Program-made: the position numbers and the translations under genes | Source of the DNA: Bacteroidales bacterium | Lineage (GTDB): Bacteria > Bacteroidota > Bacteroidia > Bacteroidales > UBA1715 | Direction: 5' to 3' | NCBI GenBank assembly: GCA_017642535.1 | Contig: JAGCOW010000077.1 | Coordinates: forward strand, 1 to 42,980 | Length of the DNA stretch: 42,980 nucleotides | Part shown: positions 24,745 through 34,368 of the stretch, piece after piece | Layout: each line of letters opens with the position of its first letter | Numbering within the stretch: position 1 is the first letter of the stretch | The notes under the pieces: model-generated | The model's input: only the letters and a program-made list of their open reading frames with translations | The model's database searches: none | Told to the model about the DNA's origin: nothing

Positions 24745-24766
24745 CATTCCCAGATTCTCTTGTTGT

Positions 24767-27700
24767 TTACAAACTTTCGGCTCCGCTTCTTCCGTGGCAG
24801 TTTTTGTATTTTTTACCACTTCCACACGGACAAGGATCGTTTCGGCCTATCTTGATTTCGTTATGAACTGGCATTTGCTTTTGTTTCTCGCGCGTGTCTT
24901 GCATATTATTAGTCTGTCCTTGCGAGATGTCGTCTTTGCGTGTCTGCATATTGCTCATTGACGAACGACGACGTTCTTGTGCCTCTTGTGCTTCGGCTTG
25001 AACAGGTATATGTGCCTTCAATACGCACGAAACAACTTCCTTGTTGACTTTCTCAAGCATTGCTTGGAACAAGTCAAATGATTCGAATTTGTATATCAAA
25101 AGCGGATCTTTGTGTTCGTAGGAAGCATTTTGTACCGATTGTTTCAAATCGTCGAGTTCACGCAAGTGTTCCTTCCATGCTTCGTCGATGCTGACCAAAA
25201 TGATTGTCTTCAAGAACGAGCGAACAAGTTCACGACCTTCGGTTTTTGCCGCTTTTTCAAGGTTTGTTACTACACTAAAAATACGACGTCCGTCGGAAAT
25301 AGGAACGACTATATTTTTATAGGTGGCACTTTGTTCGGTGAAAACTTTTTGAATGACAGGATTTGCTTGTTTTGCAATGGTTTGCACACGATTGTTGTAT
25401 ATCTCAAGCAATGCGTTGTAGATTTTCTCTACAATTTCTTCCTGACCTAAACGCAGGTATTCTTGTTCGTTGATTGGACATTCCAAAGAAAGGATTCTCA
25501 ACAACTCCATCTTGAATTCTTCGAAATCGATTACGCCGTGGGAATTTGAAACAATGCTCAGACAAACGTCGTACATCATATTGGCGAAGTCAATACCGAT
25601 GCGATCTCCAAAGAGAGCGTGACGGCGTTTGGTGTAAACTACCTCACGTTGTGAGTTCATCACGTCGTCGTATTCCAACAAACGTTTACGAATGCCGAAG
25701 AAGTTTTCTTCCACTTTTTTCTGTGCACGTTCAATTGATTTTGAAATCATGGAATGTTGAATCACTTCACCTTCTTCCAAGCCCATTCTATCCATAATTC
25801 CGGCGATTCGTTCCGAACCGAACTTACGCATCAAGTCGTCTTCCAACGAAACAAAGAATTGTGAACTTCCCGGGTCACCCTGACGACCGGCACGACCACG
25901 CAACTGACGGTCAACACGGCGAGAGTCGTGACGCTCCGTACCTATGATTGCCAAACCGCCAGCTTCCTTGACTTCTGGCGAAAGCTTGATATCGGTACCA
26001 CGACCAGCCATATTCGTCGCAATGGTTATATGTCCAGGTTGACCTGCCATTGCTACAATCTCAGCTTCTTTCTGGTGTAATTTCGCATTCAACACCGTAT
26101 GAGGCAATTTTCTACGGTCAAGCATACGAGAAAGCAATTCCGAAATCTCAACCGAAGTCGTACCAACCAAAACAGGACGACCAACCTTGATAAGTTCCTC
26201 GATATGGTCGATAACGGCATTGTATTTTTCGCGACGAGTCTTGTAGATTAAATCGTCGTAATCCAGACGAGCAATAGGTTTGTTGGTTGGTGCAACCACA
26301 ACCTCCATTTTGTAAATGTCCCAGAACTCTTTTGCTTCCGTAACGGCGGTACCAGTCATACCTGCAAGTTTCTTGTACATACGGAAATAGTTCTGCAACG
26401 TGATGGTTGCGTGCGTTTGCGTAGCTGCCTCGACTTTCACACGTTCCTTTGCCTCAATAGCTTGGTGTAGTCCGTCGGAATAACGACGTCCTTCCATGAT
26501 ACGACCAGTTTGTTCGTCAACAATCTTCACTTGATTGTCGATAACCACGTATTCTTGGTCGATAGAGAACAATGCGTATGCTTTCAGCAACTGATTAATC
26601 GTGTGGACACGTTCGGATTTTATCGCATAATCTTGAATCAGTTCGTCTTTTGCCGCAGCTTTCTCTTCGGGCGATTTGCCTGATTTTTCAATTTCGGCAA
26701 TCTTGTCGCCAATGTCGGGCAAGACGAAGAAATTCTTGTCTTCGCGGTCGGCAGAAAGAAAATCGATACCTTTTTCGGTAAGTTCAATGATGTTGTTTTT
26801 CTCATCAATAACGAAATAAAGCTCATCGGTGATGATAGGCATATATTTGTTATTTTCAGCCATATATGTATTCTCTGTCTTGTTCAACAAGGTTTTCATA
26901 CCTTGCTCGCTCAAGAATTTGATGAGAGAATTGGTCTTTGGCAATGCTTTGTACGCACGGAGCAGTAATTTTGCACCTTCTTCGGCTTCTTCTTTTTTAG
27001 GAGAATTGATAAGCGTTTTTGCTTTTGAAAACGTTTCGGTGAATTTAGCCTTTTGTGCGTTATACAATCGTTCCACCGCAGGGCGATATTCCACGAACAA
27101 TTCGTCGCCGTTCGTCTTTTTTGCGACAGGTCCTGAAATAATTAACGGCGTACGGGCGTCGTCAATCAACACGGAATCGACCTCGTCGACAATAGCGTAG
27201 TTATGTTCTCTTTGTACCAGTTCGTCAGGACGAATGGCCATATTGTCACGCAAGTAGTCGAAACCGAACTCGTTGTTGGTTCCGTAGGTAATATCGGCTT
27301 GATAAGCGCGGCGACGAGCTTCGGAGTTCGGTTCGTGTTTGTCGATGCAGTCAACTTTCAATCCGTGGAATTGATAGATAGGACCCATCCATTCCGAGTC
27401 ACGTTTTGCCAAGTAATCGTTGACGGTAACCACGTGAACGCCACGACCGGCAAGGGCATTTAGGAATACGGGAAGTGTTGCCACCAAGGTCTTACCTTCA
27501 CCAGTAGCCATTTCGGCAATTTTTCCTTGATGAAGAATCGTACCACCGATAAGTTGCACATCATAATGTATCATATCCCACGTGGTGGGGTTTCCGCCTG
27601 CAATCCACGTATTGCTCCAAATGGCTTTGTCGCCTTCAATAGTAATATGAGGGCAGATGGTTGACAAATCTCTATCGTATTGTGTTGCAGTTGCCTCCAC

Positions 27701-28093
27701 TTTCTCGTTGGTGGCAAAACGGCGAGCCGTGTTTTTAACGATGGCGAATGCTTCGGGAAGAATTTCGTCGAGAGTTTTTTTGATGATTTCGTCAATTTCT
27801 TTATTCAACGCATCAATTGTGTCGTACATTGCCTCACGTTCGTCAACGGAGGTAATGTCTTCTTCTTCAAGTTTCGCCTTCAGTTCTGCAATTTTATCTT
27901 CTTGCGGCTTGATAGCATCGGCAATCTTTTGTTGCAATTTCTTCGTTGCGGCACGAAGTTCGTCAGTCGTACCAGCATTCAGTTTCTCTTCTATCTCGTT
28001 GATTTTAGCAACCAACGGAAGAATTTCTTTTATATCTTTTTCGGATTTCGTACCTCCGAATATAGCTCGTATTATACTGTTAAAGAGACTCAT
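24767..28093 (-). CDS. secA: Preprotein translocase ATPase SecA
   Basis: The protein is 1108 aa from the ATG at 28093; Bacteroidota SecA is longer than the 900-aa E. coli form. It begins [20 protein letters not shown] and has Walker [14 protein letters not shown], the [15 protein letters not shown] motif, the [20 protein letters not shown]alker B region, [24 protein letters not shown] and [12 protein letters not shown]. It ends in the SEC-C zinc-binding motif [16 protein letters not shown]. SecA drives Sec-dependent export through SecYEG. The frame extends to a TTG at 28117, but the ATG fits the consensus start MSLFNS and the promoter at 28128. The C-terminal Gln/Arg-rich linker (around [14 protein letters not shown]) is normal for the group. 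Confidence 0.97.
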   Translation of the reverse strand: MSLFNSIIRAIFGGTKSEKDIKEILPLVAKINEIEEKLNAGTTDELRAATKKLQQKIADAIKPQEDKIAELKAKLEEEDITSVDEREAMYDTIDALNKEIDEIIKKTLDEILPEAFAIVKNTARRFATNEKVEATATQYDRDLSTICPHITIEGDKAIWSNTWIAGGNPTTWDMIHYDVQLIGGTILHQGKIAEMATGEGKTLVATLPVFLNALAGRGVHVVTVNDYLAKRDSEWMGPIYQFHGLKVDCIDKHEPNSEARRRAYQADITYGTNNEFGFDYLRDNMAIRPDELVQREHNYAIVDEVDSVLIDDARTPLIISGPVAKKTNGDELFVEYRPAVERLYNAQKAKFTETFSKAKTLINSPKKEEAEEGAKLLLRAYKALPKTNSLIKFLSEQGMKTLLNKTENTYMAENNKYMPIITDELYFVIDEKNNIIELTEKGIDFLSADREDKNFFVLPDIGDKIAEIEKSGKSPEEKAAAKDELIQDYAIKSERVHTINQLLKAYALFSIDQEYVVIDNQVKIVDEQTGRIMEGRRYSDGLHQAIEAKERVKVEAATQTHATITLQNYFRMYKKLAGMTGTAVTEAKEFWDIYKMEVVVAPTNKPIARLDYDDLIYKTRREKYNAVIDHIEELIKVGRPVLVGTTSVEISELLSRMLDRRKLPHTVLNAKLHQKEAEIVAMAGQPGHITIATNMAGRGTDIKLSPEVKEAGGLAIIGTERHDSRRVDRQLRGRAGRQGDPGSSQFFVSLEDDLMRKFGSERIAGIMDRMGLEEGEVIQHSMISKSIERAQKKVEENFFGIRKRLLEYDDVMNSQREVVYTKRRHALFGDRIGIDFANMMYDVCLSIVSNSHGVIDFEEFKMELLRILSLECPINEQEYLRLGQEEIVEKIYNALLEIYNNRVQTIAKQANPVIQKVFTEQSATYKNIVVPISDGRRIFSVVTNLEKAAKTEGRELVRSFLKTIILVSIDEAWKEHLRELDDLKQSVQNASYEHKDPLLIYKFESFDLFQAMLEKVNKEVVSCVLKAHIPVQAEAQEAQERRRSSMSNMQTRKDDISQGQTNNMQDTREKQKQMPVHNEIKIGRNDPCPCGSGKKYKNCHGRSGAESL

Positions 28094-28127
28094 AGGTCGT
28101 TTTGTTAAATAATTCAAAATTTTGATG

Positions 28128-28135
28128 CAAAAGTA
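28128..28135 (-). promoter_or_regulatory. Promoter -7 element of secA
   Basis: TACTTTTG on the minus strand matches TAnnTTTG exactly and is 34 bp before the ATG at 28093. Confidence 0.65.
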
Positions 28136-28215
28136 AATAAAAAACGGCGGATTTTGGGAATTTATGTGAAAAAAGAAAATTTATTTTCAATCGCTTTGTT
28201 TTTCAAGAAAAGAAG

Positions 28216-28223
28216 TATCTTTG
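28216..28223 (+). promoter_or_regulatory. Promoter -7 element of the YD-type lipoprotein gene
   Basis: TATCTTTG matches TAnnTTTG exactly and lies 37 bp before the ATG at 28261. Confidence 0.65.
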
Positions 28224-28260
28224 CCCTCGGAAAAAAGAGTATTAACCAATAATATAAAAA

Positions 28261-29100
28261 ATGAAGAAAAAATTAATTAAAGTAGCGGTGTTATTGACTG
28301 CTGTATCTTGTTTGTGTTCGTGTAACAAGGAAAATGTGAAACCACAGGACAATCCACAAAATCAAGAACAAAATCAAAGTGAAAACATTTGGGACAACGA
28401 AAAGTGGACGACAAACGTGCTTCTTGCAAAAAATGGCGAAGATTCCGTTCGTCAAGTAAAAGAGTATGGTGCAGATGGAAAAATCGTGTCATACAAACAG
28501 TATGATGCAAGTGGGGAATTGAGCAGTGAAACCACTTATAGTTACAAGGATTTAGTTGTTACGGCAACAACGCAGTTTCTTGGTACGTATAAATCAACTA
28601 CTACGGCTGAAACCACATATAAAGATGCGTCATTATTGTATCCACTTACGGTGATCACTAAAATTAATGGAGTAGACTGGCTTGTTGTTCGTAGTGAATA
28701 TGATGGAAATCAATTACTTGGTGTAAAATTTTATGAAGATAATACCTTGGTTGCTGAAGAAAAGAATTTTCAATATTCAAAAAATGAATGTACGTTTTTG
28801 TATCAAGATTATGCGGAGGAATCGGATTCATATATAAGTAAAACGGTGTATGCAGATGAAAAACAGACAGTTGTTTTAGAAGAGACAAAGTTTGCCACCG
28901 ATGGCACGACAGAATTGGAGAAAACTAAGTATGAATATGATGAACAAGGGAGAATGACATCGTTCCTATATTATGTTGACGGAAAATTGTCGTTGGAATA
29001 TACTGATTTTCAGTATGATGGCAAGACATGCCAGTACAAGGAAAATAAATATTATAACGGAGTGTGTTTTTCAAGCTCGTACAGAAAGACATTTTTATAA
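28261..29100 (+). CDS. Lipoprotein with YD-like repeats, function unknown
   Basis: The protein is 279 aa. The signal peptide ends in the lipobox LCSC (Cys21), followed by a Gln/Asn-rich linker (KPQDNPQNQEQNQSEN). The rest is made of short beta-hairpin units such as VKEYGADGKIVSYKQYDASG, YEYDEQGRMTSFLYYVDGK and FQYDGKTCQYKENKYY, the 'YD..G+' pattern seen in Rhs/YD-repeat and DUF4595-like Bacteroidota lipoproteins. It has its own promoter and no terminator I can see before recA. Surface location is likely for a Bacteroidota lipoprotein but not shown. No partner gene is adjacent. Confidence 0.75.
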   Translation: MKKKLIKVAVLLTAVSCLCSCNKENVKPQDNPQNQEQNQSENIWDNEKWTTNVLLAKNGEDSVRQVKEYGADGKIVSYKQYDASGELSSETTYSYKDLVVTATTQFLGTYKSTTTAETTYKDASLLYPLTVITKINGVDWLVVRSEYDGNQLLGVKFYEDNTLVAEEKNFQYSKNECTFLYQDYAEESDSYISKTVYADEKQTVVLEETKFATDGTTELEKTKYEYDEQGRMTSFLYYVDGKLSLEYTDFQYDGKTCQYKENKYYNGVCFSSSYRKTFL

Positions 29101-29160
29101 ATAGTTGAAAATATGTTAGTTCATTATAAATAAGTGTGTGTAGAAATTCACTTGTTTATG

Positions 29161-29168
29161 TATTTTTG
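29161..29168 (+). promoter_or_regulatory. Promoter -7 element of recA
   Basis: TATTTTTG matches TAnnTTTG and lies 39 bp before the ATG at 29208. I see no LexA-like inverted repeat in the leader. Confidence 0.6.
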
Positions 29169-29207
29169 TAAATAATAAAATAGAGTAATAAATTCATAAT
29201 AAATATC

Positions 29208-30278
29208 ATGGCAGAAGCACAAAATACAAAAGACGAAAAGGCCGCAAAATTGAAGGTCTTGCAGTTGACAATTGACAAAATAGACAAATCATTCGGAAAA
29301 GGTGCCATAATGAAACTTGGCGACCACGCAGTTGAAAACCTTCCAAGTATTCCATCTGGTTCGTTGGGCTTGGATATCGCTTTGGGAATCGGTGGTTACC
29401 CACGTGGACGTATCATTGAAATTTATGGTCCAGAATCTTCGGGTAAGACAACGTTGGCAATTCACGCAATTGCCGAAGCCCAGAAAAAAGGCGGTATTGC
29501 AGCGTTTATTGACGCAGAACACGCATTTGACCGTTTCTATGCTGAAAATCTTGGCGTAGATGTTGACAATCTGTACATTTCACAACCTGACAATGGTGAA
29601 CAAGCGTTGGAAATTGCCGACCAACTGATTCGTTCCGGAGCAATTGACATTATTGTCATCGACTCTGTTGCCGCTTTAACGCCGAAAGCTGAAATTGAAG
29701 GCGATATGGGTGACTCAAAAATGGGTTTGCATGCGCGTTTGATGTCTCAGGCATTGAGAAAACTTACGAGTGTTATTGACAAAACAAGCACGACGGTCAT
29801 TTTTATCAACCAATTGCGTGACAAATTGGGCGTTATGTTCGGCAACCCAGAAACAACAACTGGTGGTAATGCCTTGAAATTCTATGCATCGGTTCGTTTG
29901 GACGTTCGTAGAATTGGTCAACTTAAGGACGGCGAAAATGTGATTGGTAATAGAACCAGAGTCAAGGTCGTAAAAAACAAGGTCGCACCTCCATTCCGTA
30001 GCACGGAATTTGATATTATGTTTGGTGAAGGCGTCTCAAAAGTTGGCGAAATCATTGATATGGGTGTGGAATGTGATGTAATAAAGAAAAGCGGCTCTTG
30101 GTTTAGTTATGGCGAAACAAGATTAGCACAAGGCCGTGATGCGGTAAAGGCATTGTTGCGTGACAATGACGAGCTTCGCGATGAGATAGAGGTAAAGACC
30201 CGGGAAGCCATGAAGAAAAAAATGGAACAAAGCAAAGATGGCAAAGTGGTCAAAGAAGCCAAAGAGGACAAAGAATAA
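29208..30278 (+). CDS. recA: Recombinase RecA
   Basis: The protein is 356 aa. Walker A is GPESSGKTT (74-82), Walker B is [11 protein letters not shown] (about 147-157), with the RecA signature [14 protein letters not shown] and [20 protein letters not shown] including the L2 DNA-binding loop. The C-terminus is highly charged ([17 protein letters not shown]), as usual. It forms filaments on single-stranded DNA for homologous recombination and stimulates LexA-type self-cleavage in species that have it. A promoter lies at 29161. The DEAD-box helicase follows 99 bp downstream on the same strand. Confidence 0.98.
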   Translation: MAEAQNTKDEKAAKLKVLQLTIDKIDKSFGKGAIMKLGDHAVENLPSIPSGSLGLDIALGIGGYPRGRIIEIYGPESSGKTTLAIHAIAEAQKKGGIAAFIDAEHAFDRFYAENLGVDVDNLYISQPDNGEQALEIADQLIRSGAIDIIVIDSVAALTPKAEIEGDMGDSKMGLHARLMSQALRKLTSVIDKTSTTVIFINQLRDKLGVMFGNPETTTGGNALKFYASVRLDVRRIGQLKDGENVIGNRTRVKVVKNKVAPPFRSTEFDIMFGEGVSKVGEIIDMGVECDVIKKSGSWFSYGETRLAQGRDAVKALLRDNDELRDEIEVKTREAMKKKMEQSKDGKVVKEAKEDKE

Positions 30279-30345
30279 TAGTTTATTTGAAAGGTATTAC
30301 ATTGGCTGTTTTTGATACGCGTTTCGTGTAATTCCTTTCCGTAAA

Positions 30346-30363
30346 GAACAGACGGTTCTGTTC
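30346..30363 (+). promoter_or_regulatory. Perfect hairpin in the leader of the DEAD-box helicase gene
   Basis: GAACAGA (30346-30352) and TCTGTTC (30357-30363) form a 7-bp stem with loop CGGT, 14 bp before the ATG at 30378. No T-run follows, so it is not a simple terminator. A role in translation control or autoregulation is inference. Confidence 0.5.
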
Positions 30364-30377
30364 GCTAAATATAAAGT

Positions 30378-32282
30378 ATGGAGTTATACGAAGAAGGTGG
30401 CTTGCTTTCAAACGAGATATTGCAAGCCATAAAAGAGATGGGTTTTGAGAAACCCACGGAAATTCAAGAACAGGCAATACCTTTCTTGTTGCAAGAACCT
30501 AACAGTGATTTTATTGGCTTGGCTCAAACGGGTACGGGAAAAACCGCGGCGTTTGGCTTGCCAATCATTTCACAGTTGAGAATTGAGGATTCTTTTCCTC
30601 AGGCGTTGGTGATTTGTCCCACACGTGAATTGTGTCTGCAAATTGAACGCGATTTGATGAATTTCGGAAAATATCTTCCTTTGCAAACGGTTGCCGTGTA
30701 CGGTGGTGCCGATATCGTTCGTCAGATGAAGAAGATTCAGGCGGGAGTGCATATTGTCGTGGCTACTCCGGGACGTTTGGTCGATATAATCAATCGAAAG
30801 AAAATTGATTTGTCGCACGTGAAGAATTTGGTACTTGACGAAGCCGACGAAATGCTCGATATGGGCTTCCAAGAGGATTTGGATTCCATACTGGAACAAA
30901 CGCCTACGGAAAAACGTACCTTGCTGTTTTCGGCAACAATGCCTAACGAGGTTCGGAGAATTGCCTCTAATTATATGAGCAATCCTCACGAAATCACTAT
31001 CGGTAAGAAGAACTCGGGAGCGGTTACCGTGTCGCATCAGGCGTATATCGTGAGTTCCAAGAACCGCTATATCGCTTTGAAACGCATTGCCGACTTTTAC
31101 CCCGATATTTATGGTATTGTTTTTTGCCGTACACGCGAGGAAACCAAGGATGTGGCTGACAAACTGATGAGCGACGGCTACAATGCCGACGCATTACATG
31201 GTGATTTGTCGCAGGCACAGCGGGATTATGTGATGAAAAAATTCCGCAACAAGAACCTTAATATGTTGGTAGCAACTGATGTGGCAGCACGTGGATTGGA
31301 CGTTCACGACCTTACGCACGTCATCAATTATTCCATTCCCGACGACCTTGAGACGTATACGCACCGAAGCGGAAGAACTGGGCGAGCTGGGAAAGAAGGT
31401 ATCTCGATTTTGATTGCCAATTTGCGTGAAAAAGGCAAATTGAAACGTATTGAGCAAATCATCAAGAAACCGATTGAAATCAAAAGAGTTCCAGAAGGTC
31501 AGGAAATTTGTGGCGTACAATTGCAGGATCTGATTTCAAAAGTGTTGGCAGTTGAGGTTAACGAAGAGAAAATCAATACCTTGCTTGCACCGGTACGACA
31601 TAAGTTCGATGGAATGTCGTCGGACGAGATTCTTAAGAAGTTCGCCTCGTTTGAGGTGAATCGCATTTTGGAATATTATGAAAACGCACCCGATATCAAT
31701 CTTGATGTAGAAAAAGAGATTGAACGTCGAAAAGAATCAGAGGAACGCAATCGTGAACGCAAGGAACGCCGACGCAGAGACGGCGAGCGTGGCAGAGGAA
31801 GAGACGACCGCCGTGGTTCACGTGACGAGAAACGTGCCGACCGTCGTGACAGAGATGAACGGAGAGGTGGTGGTCGTGGCGATTCTGAAGGAAGAAGCTA
31901 CACGCGCTTCTTTATGAACATTGGTAAAAAGGAACAGTTGGACCAAGGCAAGTTGCTGAAATTGCTGAATGAACACGCAAATGACCGTGACATTCATTAT
32001 GGTGCGATTGACATTATGCGTTCATTCTCGTTCTTTGAGGTTGAGTCAAAATATACCGACAAGATTTTGAGAAGTTTGGAAAATGCCAAATACGAGGGAA
32101 TGCCCGTTTCGGTACAAGTGGCACAAGCACCTAAAGTACCCGAAAATACCGTGTCGTCAAAGAAAAACGATGATTTTAGAAATTCACGTCGTGGTGGTGG
32201 TCGGGAGTTTGGCAAAAGTAGACGAGGCGGAGAACGTCGTTTCGACCGTGATAGAGGAAATAGAAAGGGGAGAAGGAAATAA
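30378..32282 (+). CDS. DEAD-box RNA helicase with C-terminal DbpA-type RNA-binding domain
   Basis: The protein is 634 aa. The Q motif region (GFEKPTEIQEQAIP) leads to Walker A AQTGTGKT (49-56), PTREL, ATPGR, DEAD (154-157), SAT (185-187) and the domain-2 motifs ARGLD and HRSGRTGRAG. After the helicase core come a very basic Arg/Asp/Glu/Gly-rich linker (about 445-510), a DbpA RNA-binding domain (about 512-590: YTRFFMNIGKKEQL, DIHYGAIDIMRSFSFFEVES) and an RGG-rich tail ending NRKGRRK. This is the DbpA/CsdA layout, linked to ribosome assembly and cold growth; which one cannot be told by eye. A bidirectional terminator follows. Confidence 0.93.
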   Translation: MELYEEGGLLSNEILQAIKEMGFEKPTEIQEQAIPFLLQEPNSDFIGLAQTGTGKTAAFGLPIISQLRIEDSFPQALVICPTRELCLQIERDLMNFGKYLPLQTVAVYGGADIVRQMKKIQAGVHIVVATPGRLVDIINRKKIDLSHVKNLVLDEADEMLDMGFQEDLDSILEQTPTEKRTLLFSATMPNEVRRIASNYMSNPHEITIGKKNSGAVTVSHQAYIVSSKNRYIALKRIADFYPDIYGIVFCRTREETKDVADKLMSDGYNADALHGDLSQAQRDYVMKKFRNKNLNMLVATDVAARGLDVHDLTHVINYSIPDDLETYTHRSGRTGRAGKEGISILIANLREKGKLKRIEQIIKKPIEIKRVPEGQEICGVQLQDLISKVLAVEVNEEKINTLLAPVRHKFDGMSSDEILKKFASFEVNRILEYYENAPDINLDVEKEIERRKESEERNRERKERRRRDGERGRGRDDRRGSRDEKRADRRDRDERRGGGRGDSEGRSYTRFFMNIGKKEQLDQGKLLKLLNEHANDRDIHYGAIDIMRSFSFFEVESKYTDKILRSLENAKYEGMPVSVQVAQAPKVPENTVSSKKNDDFRNSRRGGGREFGKSRRGGERRFDRDRGNRKGRRK

Positions 32283-32308
32283 TTGGCTAAATAAGAAATC
32301 ACTGCAAT

Positions 32309-32344
32309 AAAAAAGGTTGTCCAAATTTTGAACAACCTTTTTTT
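32309..32344. terminator. Bidirectional terminator
   Basis: GGTTGT (32315-32320) pairs with ACAACC (32332-32337), with further partial pairing CAAA/TTTG inside. A6 precedes and T7 follows, so the hairpin can end both the helicase transcript on the plus strand and the gene at 32363-33079 on the minus strand. Confidence 0.9.
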
Positions 32345-32362
32345 ATTGTGATAAATTTTCTA

Positions 32363-33079
32363 TCAATCGTGAGGGATAGGAAGAATACCAAAGATTCCCG
32401 AAGGATTTGGATTGTCGTCCATAAGTCCTGTGATGAAATCGACAGCAAACAATAAGAAGAAGAATGAGAAAAATGAAATAATCGCAACTCTGATAAATTG
32501 TTTTGCCTCAACTTGTTTACGGATACGATCTTGCTCACGAACAGCCCAAGTAATGTTCTTTAATAATTGTGCGAACGTTTCTGAACTTTTATAAACGGTG
32601 AAGTCAACAGAACTTATAGCTTCGTGAGATGTACCAGTAATAACTATCATATCCATACTAGGATCCACAGCTTTTAACTGCGTCATTGCAGTAATTTCAT
32701 TTTGAATTTCGGCAGAATCCTCGTTTTGTGGAGTAATGTACGTTAAAATGATAATAGTGTTGTTATTATATTTTGATTTTGTAACGTAATCGCTCACTTC
32801 TGCAACAGTAGAAAATGCTTTTGTCTTTCTATACCCCTTGATTTTCTTGAATTGCTCTTGTAAATCTTGGATTTGAGCTTCATCTTTGCTTACCAAATAA
32901 AGAAATACCTCGCATTTTGTCGCTTTTAATCCTTTGTTACCTTCCTCAACAGCAGAAATACCTTTCTTACGGAACTTTTGTGAGGTGTTGAATCTCATAT
33001 TTTCTTCCGCTACGCATTCCGCTTTGAGTTTCTTAAGCTCATAGCTTCGATTCTTTGAGGATGTCTTTTGTGCCGTCAT
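32363..33079 (-). CDS. Tail-anchored protein with a receiver-like domain, unknown function
   Basis: The protein is 238 aa. The N-terminal 50 residues are basic (SSKNRSYELKKLKAE and NTSQKFRKKGISAVEEG). Residues about 55-180 alternate strands and helices like a response-regulator receiver (CEVFLYLVSKDEAQIQDLQE, TIIILTYITPQ, MDMIVITGTS, FTVYKSSETFAQLLKNITWA). However, the Asp pocket is missing: the strand that should carry the phosphorylated Asp reads IIILTYITP. One transmembrane helix follows (195-217, FIRVAIISFFSFFFLLFAVDF) with a short C-terminal tail (GIFGILPIPHD). This suggests a membrane-tethered cytoplasmic domain that cannot be phosphorylated. The receiver reading is inference from pattern; I do not recognise a named family. 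Confidence 0.7.
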   Translation of the reverse strand: MTAQKTSSKNRSYELKKLKAECVAEENMRFNTSQKFRKKGISAVEEGNKGLKATKCEVFLYLVSKDEAQIQDLQEQFKKIKGYRKTKAFSTVAEVSDYVTKSKYNNNTIIILTYITPQNEDSAEIQNEITAMTQLKAVDPSMDMIVITGTSHEAISSVDFTVYKSSETFAQLLKNITWAVREQDRIRKQVEAKQFIRVAIISFFSFFFLLFAVDFITGLMDDNPNPSGIFGILPIPHD

Positions 33080-33142
33080 ATCTGTTTGTTAAAATTTTGC
33101 ACGATAAAAATAAAGAATTTTTAATAAATTCAACACAAAACG

Positions 33143-33180
33143 AGCATTTTTTTACATAAAAAATAAAAATGCTTTCCTTT
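33143..33180. other. A/T-rich hairpin, possible terminator
   Basis: AGCATTTTT (33143-33151) pairs with AAAAATGCT (33165-33173), followed on the plus strand by TTCCTTTTTT. It could end minus-strand transcripts from metA, although the T-run is better on the other strand. The rest of the 226-bp spacer 33080-33305 holds only AT-rich repeats. Confidence 0.4.
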
Positions 33181-33263
33181 TTTATGGATTGAAAAAATGT
33201 TGTAAGACATTGTAAAGTGTTGATTGATAATTAATTATATCCTTATTTGCTTTGGGACTACTC

Positions 33264-33308
33264 TCAAATTTTAATTGTCAATTTTTAACTCTCAATTTTC
33301 AATTATTA
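33264..33308. repeat. AT-rich repetitive spacer next to the metA stop codon
   Basis: Phrases CTCAAATTTTAATTGTCAAT, TTTTTAACTCTCAATTTTC and AATTATTAAT repeat a CTCAAnTTTnAAnT theme. It is similar in character to the AATTAAGAATTAAAAATTAA elements elsewhere in the window. Confidence 0.4.
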
Positions 33309-34211
33309 ATCGAATTTATATGGAGTTTCTTGGTAAACGTAATAATTCAGCCAGTTGGTGTATAATAAATGGCCGTGAGCTTTCCACGTATTTTGCGGTG
33401 GAAGTGCTGGATTGTCGAGCGGATAATAGTTTTCGGGGAGACTTACGTCCATTCCTTTGGCTTTGTCGCGCATAAATTCGTCGTGTAAGGTAAGTGTGTC
33501 GTATTCGGAATGTCCAAACACGAAGATGTTTTTTCTGTCTTTCGACATCATCAGGTATGGACCGATGTTCAGTCCTTCGCAAATCACGTCAACTTCGTCT
33601 TTGTGAGCAGCCACTTCTTCGTTCACCAAATAAGAGTTTCGAGAATGCGGAACGAAAAATTCGTCATCAAAACCTCTTACAATTGGCTCTTTCGGTAATA
33701 GTACCTGATGCTTGAACACGCCGCTGATTTTGTCATCGCGCCAATGTTTGTCAATGCCATAATAATAATATACCCCGGCAAATGCCCCCCAACAAATGTG
33801 AAATGTAGAAGTTACGTTTTCCTTTGTCCATTCGTAAATATGCGTCAGTTCTGGCCAAAAATCAACGTCTTCGTACTTGAGATGATCAATTGGAGAACCT
33901 GTGATGATAAGTCCGTCGAGTTTTCCCACTTCGTCAAATGAATGATAAAATGTTTGCAGATATTCTGCCGACGTGTGCGAAGGTGTATGAGTCTTGGTAT
34001 ATAACAACTTTACCTCGACCTGCAACGGAGAGTTTGACAACATTCTAATCAATTGCGTCTCAGTTTTTTCCTTGACAGGCATAAGATTCAGAATGCCGAT
34101 ACGGATTGGACGAATATCTTGTGTCAAAGCACGACTATTCGACATGACAAACACGTTTTCGTCACGGAGAATGTCGGCTGCAGGTAACTTATCAGGTATA
34201 TTTACAGGCAT
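33306..34211 (-). CDS. metA: Homoserine O-acyltransferase MetA (acyl donor probably acetyl-CoA)
   Basis: The protein is 301 aa. It follows E. coli MetA closely: MPVNIPDKLPAADILRDENV, IRIGILNLMPVKEKTETQLI, catalytic FHICWGAFAG (Cys140, equivalent to C142), SGVFKHQVLLP, VPHSRNSYLV, FGHSEYD (His234, Glu236) and the ending TNWLNYYVYQETPY. It acylates homoserine for methionine synthesis in the cytoplasm. In this family the residue equivalent to E. coli G111 controls the donor: Gly for succinyl-CoA, Glu for acetyl-CoA. Here the loop reads TGSPID, with Asp109, which is acidic like the acetyl type. The name succinyltransferase would therefore be doubtful. It is a single-gene unit with a palindrome in its promoter. 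Confidence 0.94.
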   Translation of the reverse strand: MPVNIPDKLPAADILRDENVFVMSNSRALTQDIRPIRIGILNLMPVKEKTETQLIRMLSNSPLQVEVKLLYTKTHTPSHTSAEYLQTFYHSFDEVGKLDGLIITGSPIDHLKYEDVDFWPELTHIYEWTKENVTSTFHICWGAFAGVYYYYGIDKHWRDDKISGVFKHQVLLPKEPIVRGFDDEFFVPHSRNSYLVNEEVAAHKDEVDVICEGLNIGPYLMMSKDRKNIFVFGHSEYDTLTLHDEFMRDKAKGMDVSLPENYYPLDNPALPPQNTWKAHGHLLYTNWLNYYVYQETPYKFD

Positions 34212-34230
34212 ATCAGTATTAAAATTCGCA

Positions 34231-34256
34231 CAAATGTATAAAAACTTGCAAGTTTT
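34231..34256 (-). promoter_or_regulatory. metA promoter with a 16-bp palindrome
   Basis: TACATTTG (34231-34238, minus strand) matches the -7 consensus, 19 bp before the ATG at 34211. Immediately upstream, AAAACTTGCAAGTTTT (34241-34256) is a perfect 16-bp palindrome occupying the -14 to -30 region, the place for a repressor or activator site. Confidence 0.55.
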
Positions 34257-34320
34257 TTGAAATAATGAGAGAATTTTACAAAAAGCACTTTAGAATAATT
34301 CCCCGATAGATTTTTAAATC

Positions 34321-34343
34321 TTCATTTTTAATTCTTAATTCTT
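34321..34343. repeat. AT-rich dispersed repeat
   Basis: TTCATTTTTAATTCTTAATT, followed by CTT, is the reverse complement of the AAGAATTAAAAATTA motif at 8680, 14244 and 37315. It lies just upstream of the promoter at 34348. Confidence 0.5.
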
Positions 34344-34347
34344 TTAC

Positions 34348-34355
34348 TACTTTTG
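34348..34355 (+). promoter_or_regulatory. Promoter -7 element of the Mpl-like gene
   Basis: TACTTTTG matches TAnnTTTG exactly, 13 bp before the ATG at 34369 and 19 bp before a second in-frame ATG at 34375. Confidence 0.65.
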
Positions 34356-34368
34356 CCGCGAAATAAAA

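Noticed and set aside
24610..24961. Plus-strand frames of about 80 codons between 24610 and 24961
   Set aside because: They run through palindromic repeats and opposite the secA 3' end; no protein family pattern.
28094..28117. SecA start at the TTG at 28117
   Set aside because: The ATG at 28093 gives the conserved [13 protein letters not shown] start; the extra residues are not SecA-like.
34212..34240. SAM riboswitch upstream of metA
   Set aside because: The promoter -7 element leaves a leader of only about a dozen bases, too short for any known riboswitch.
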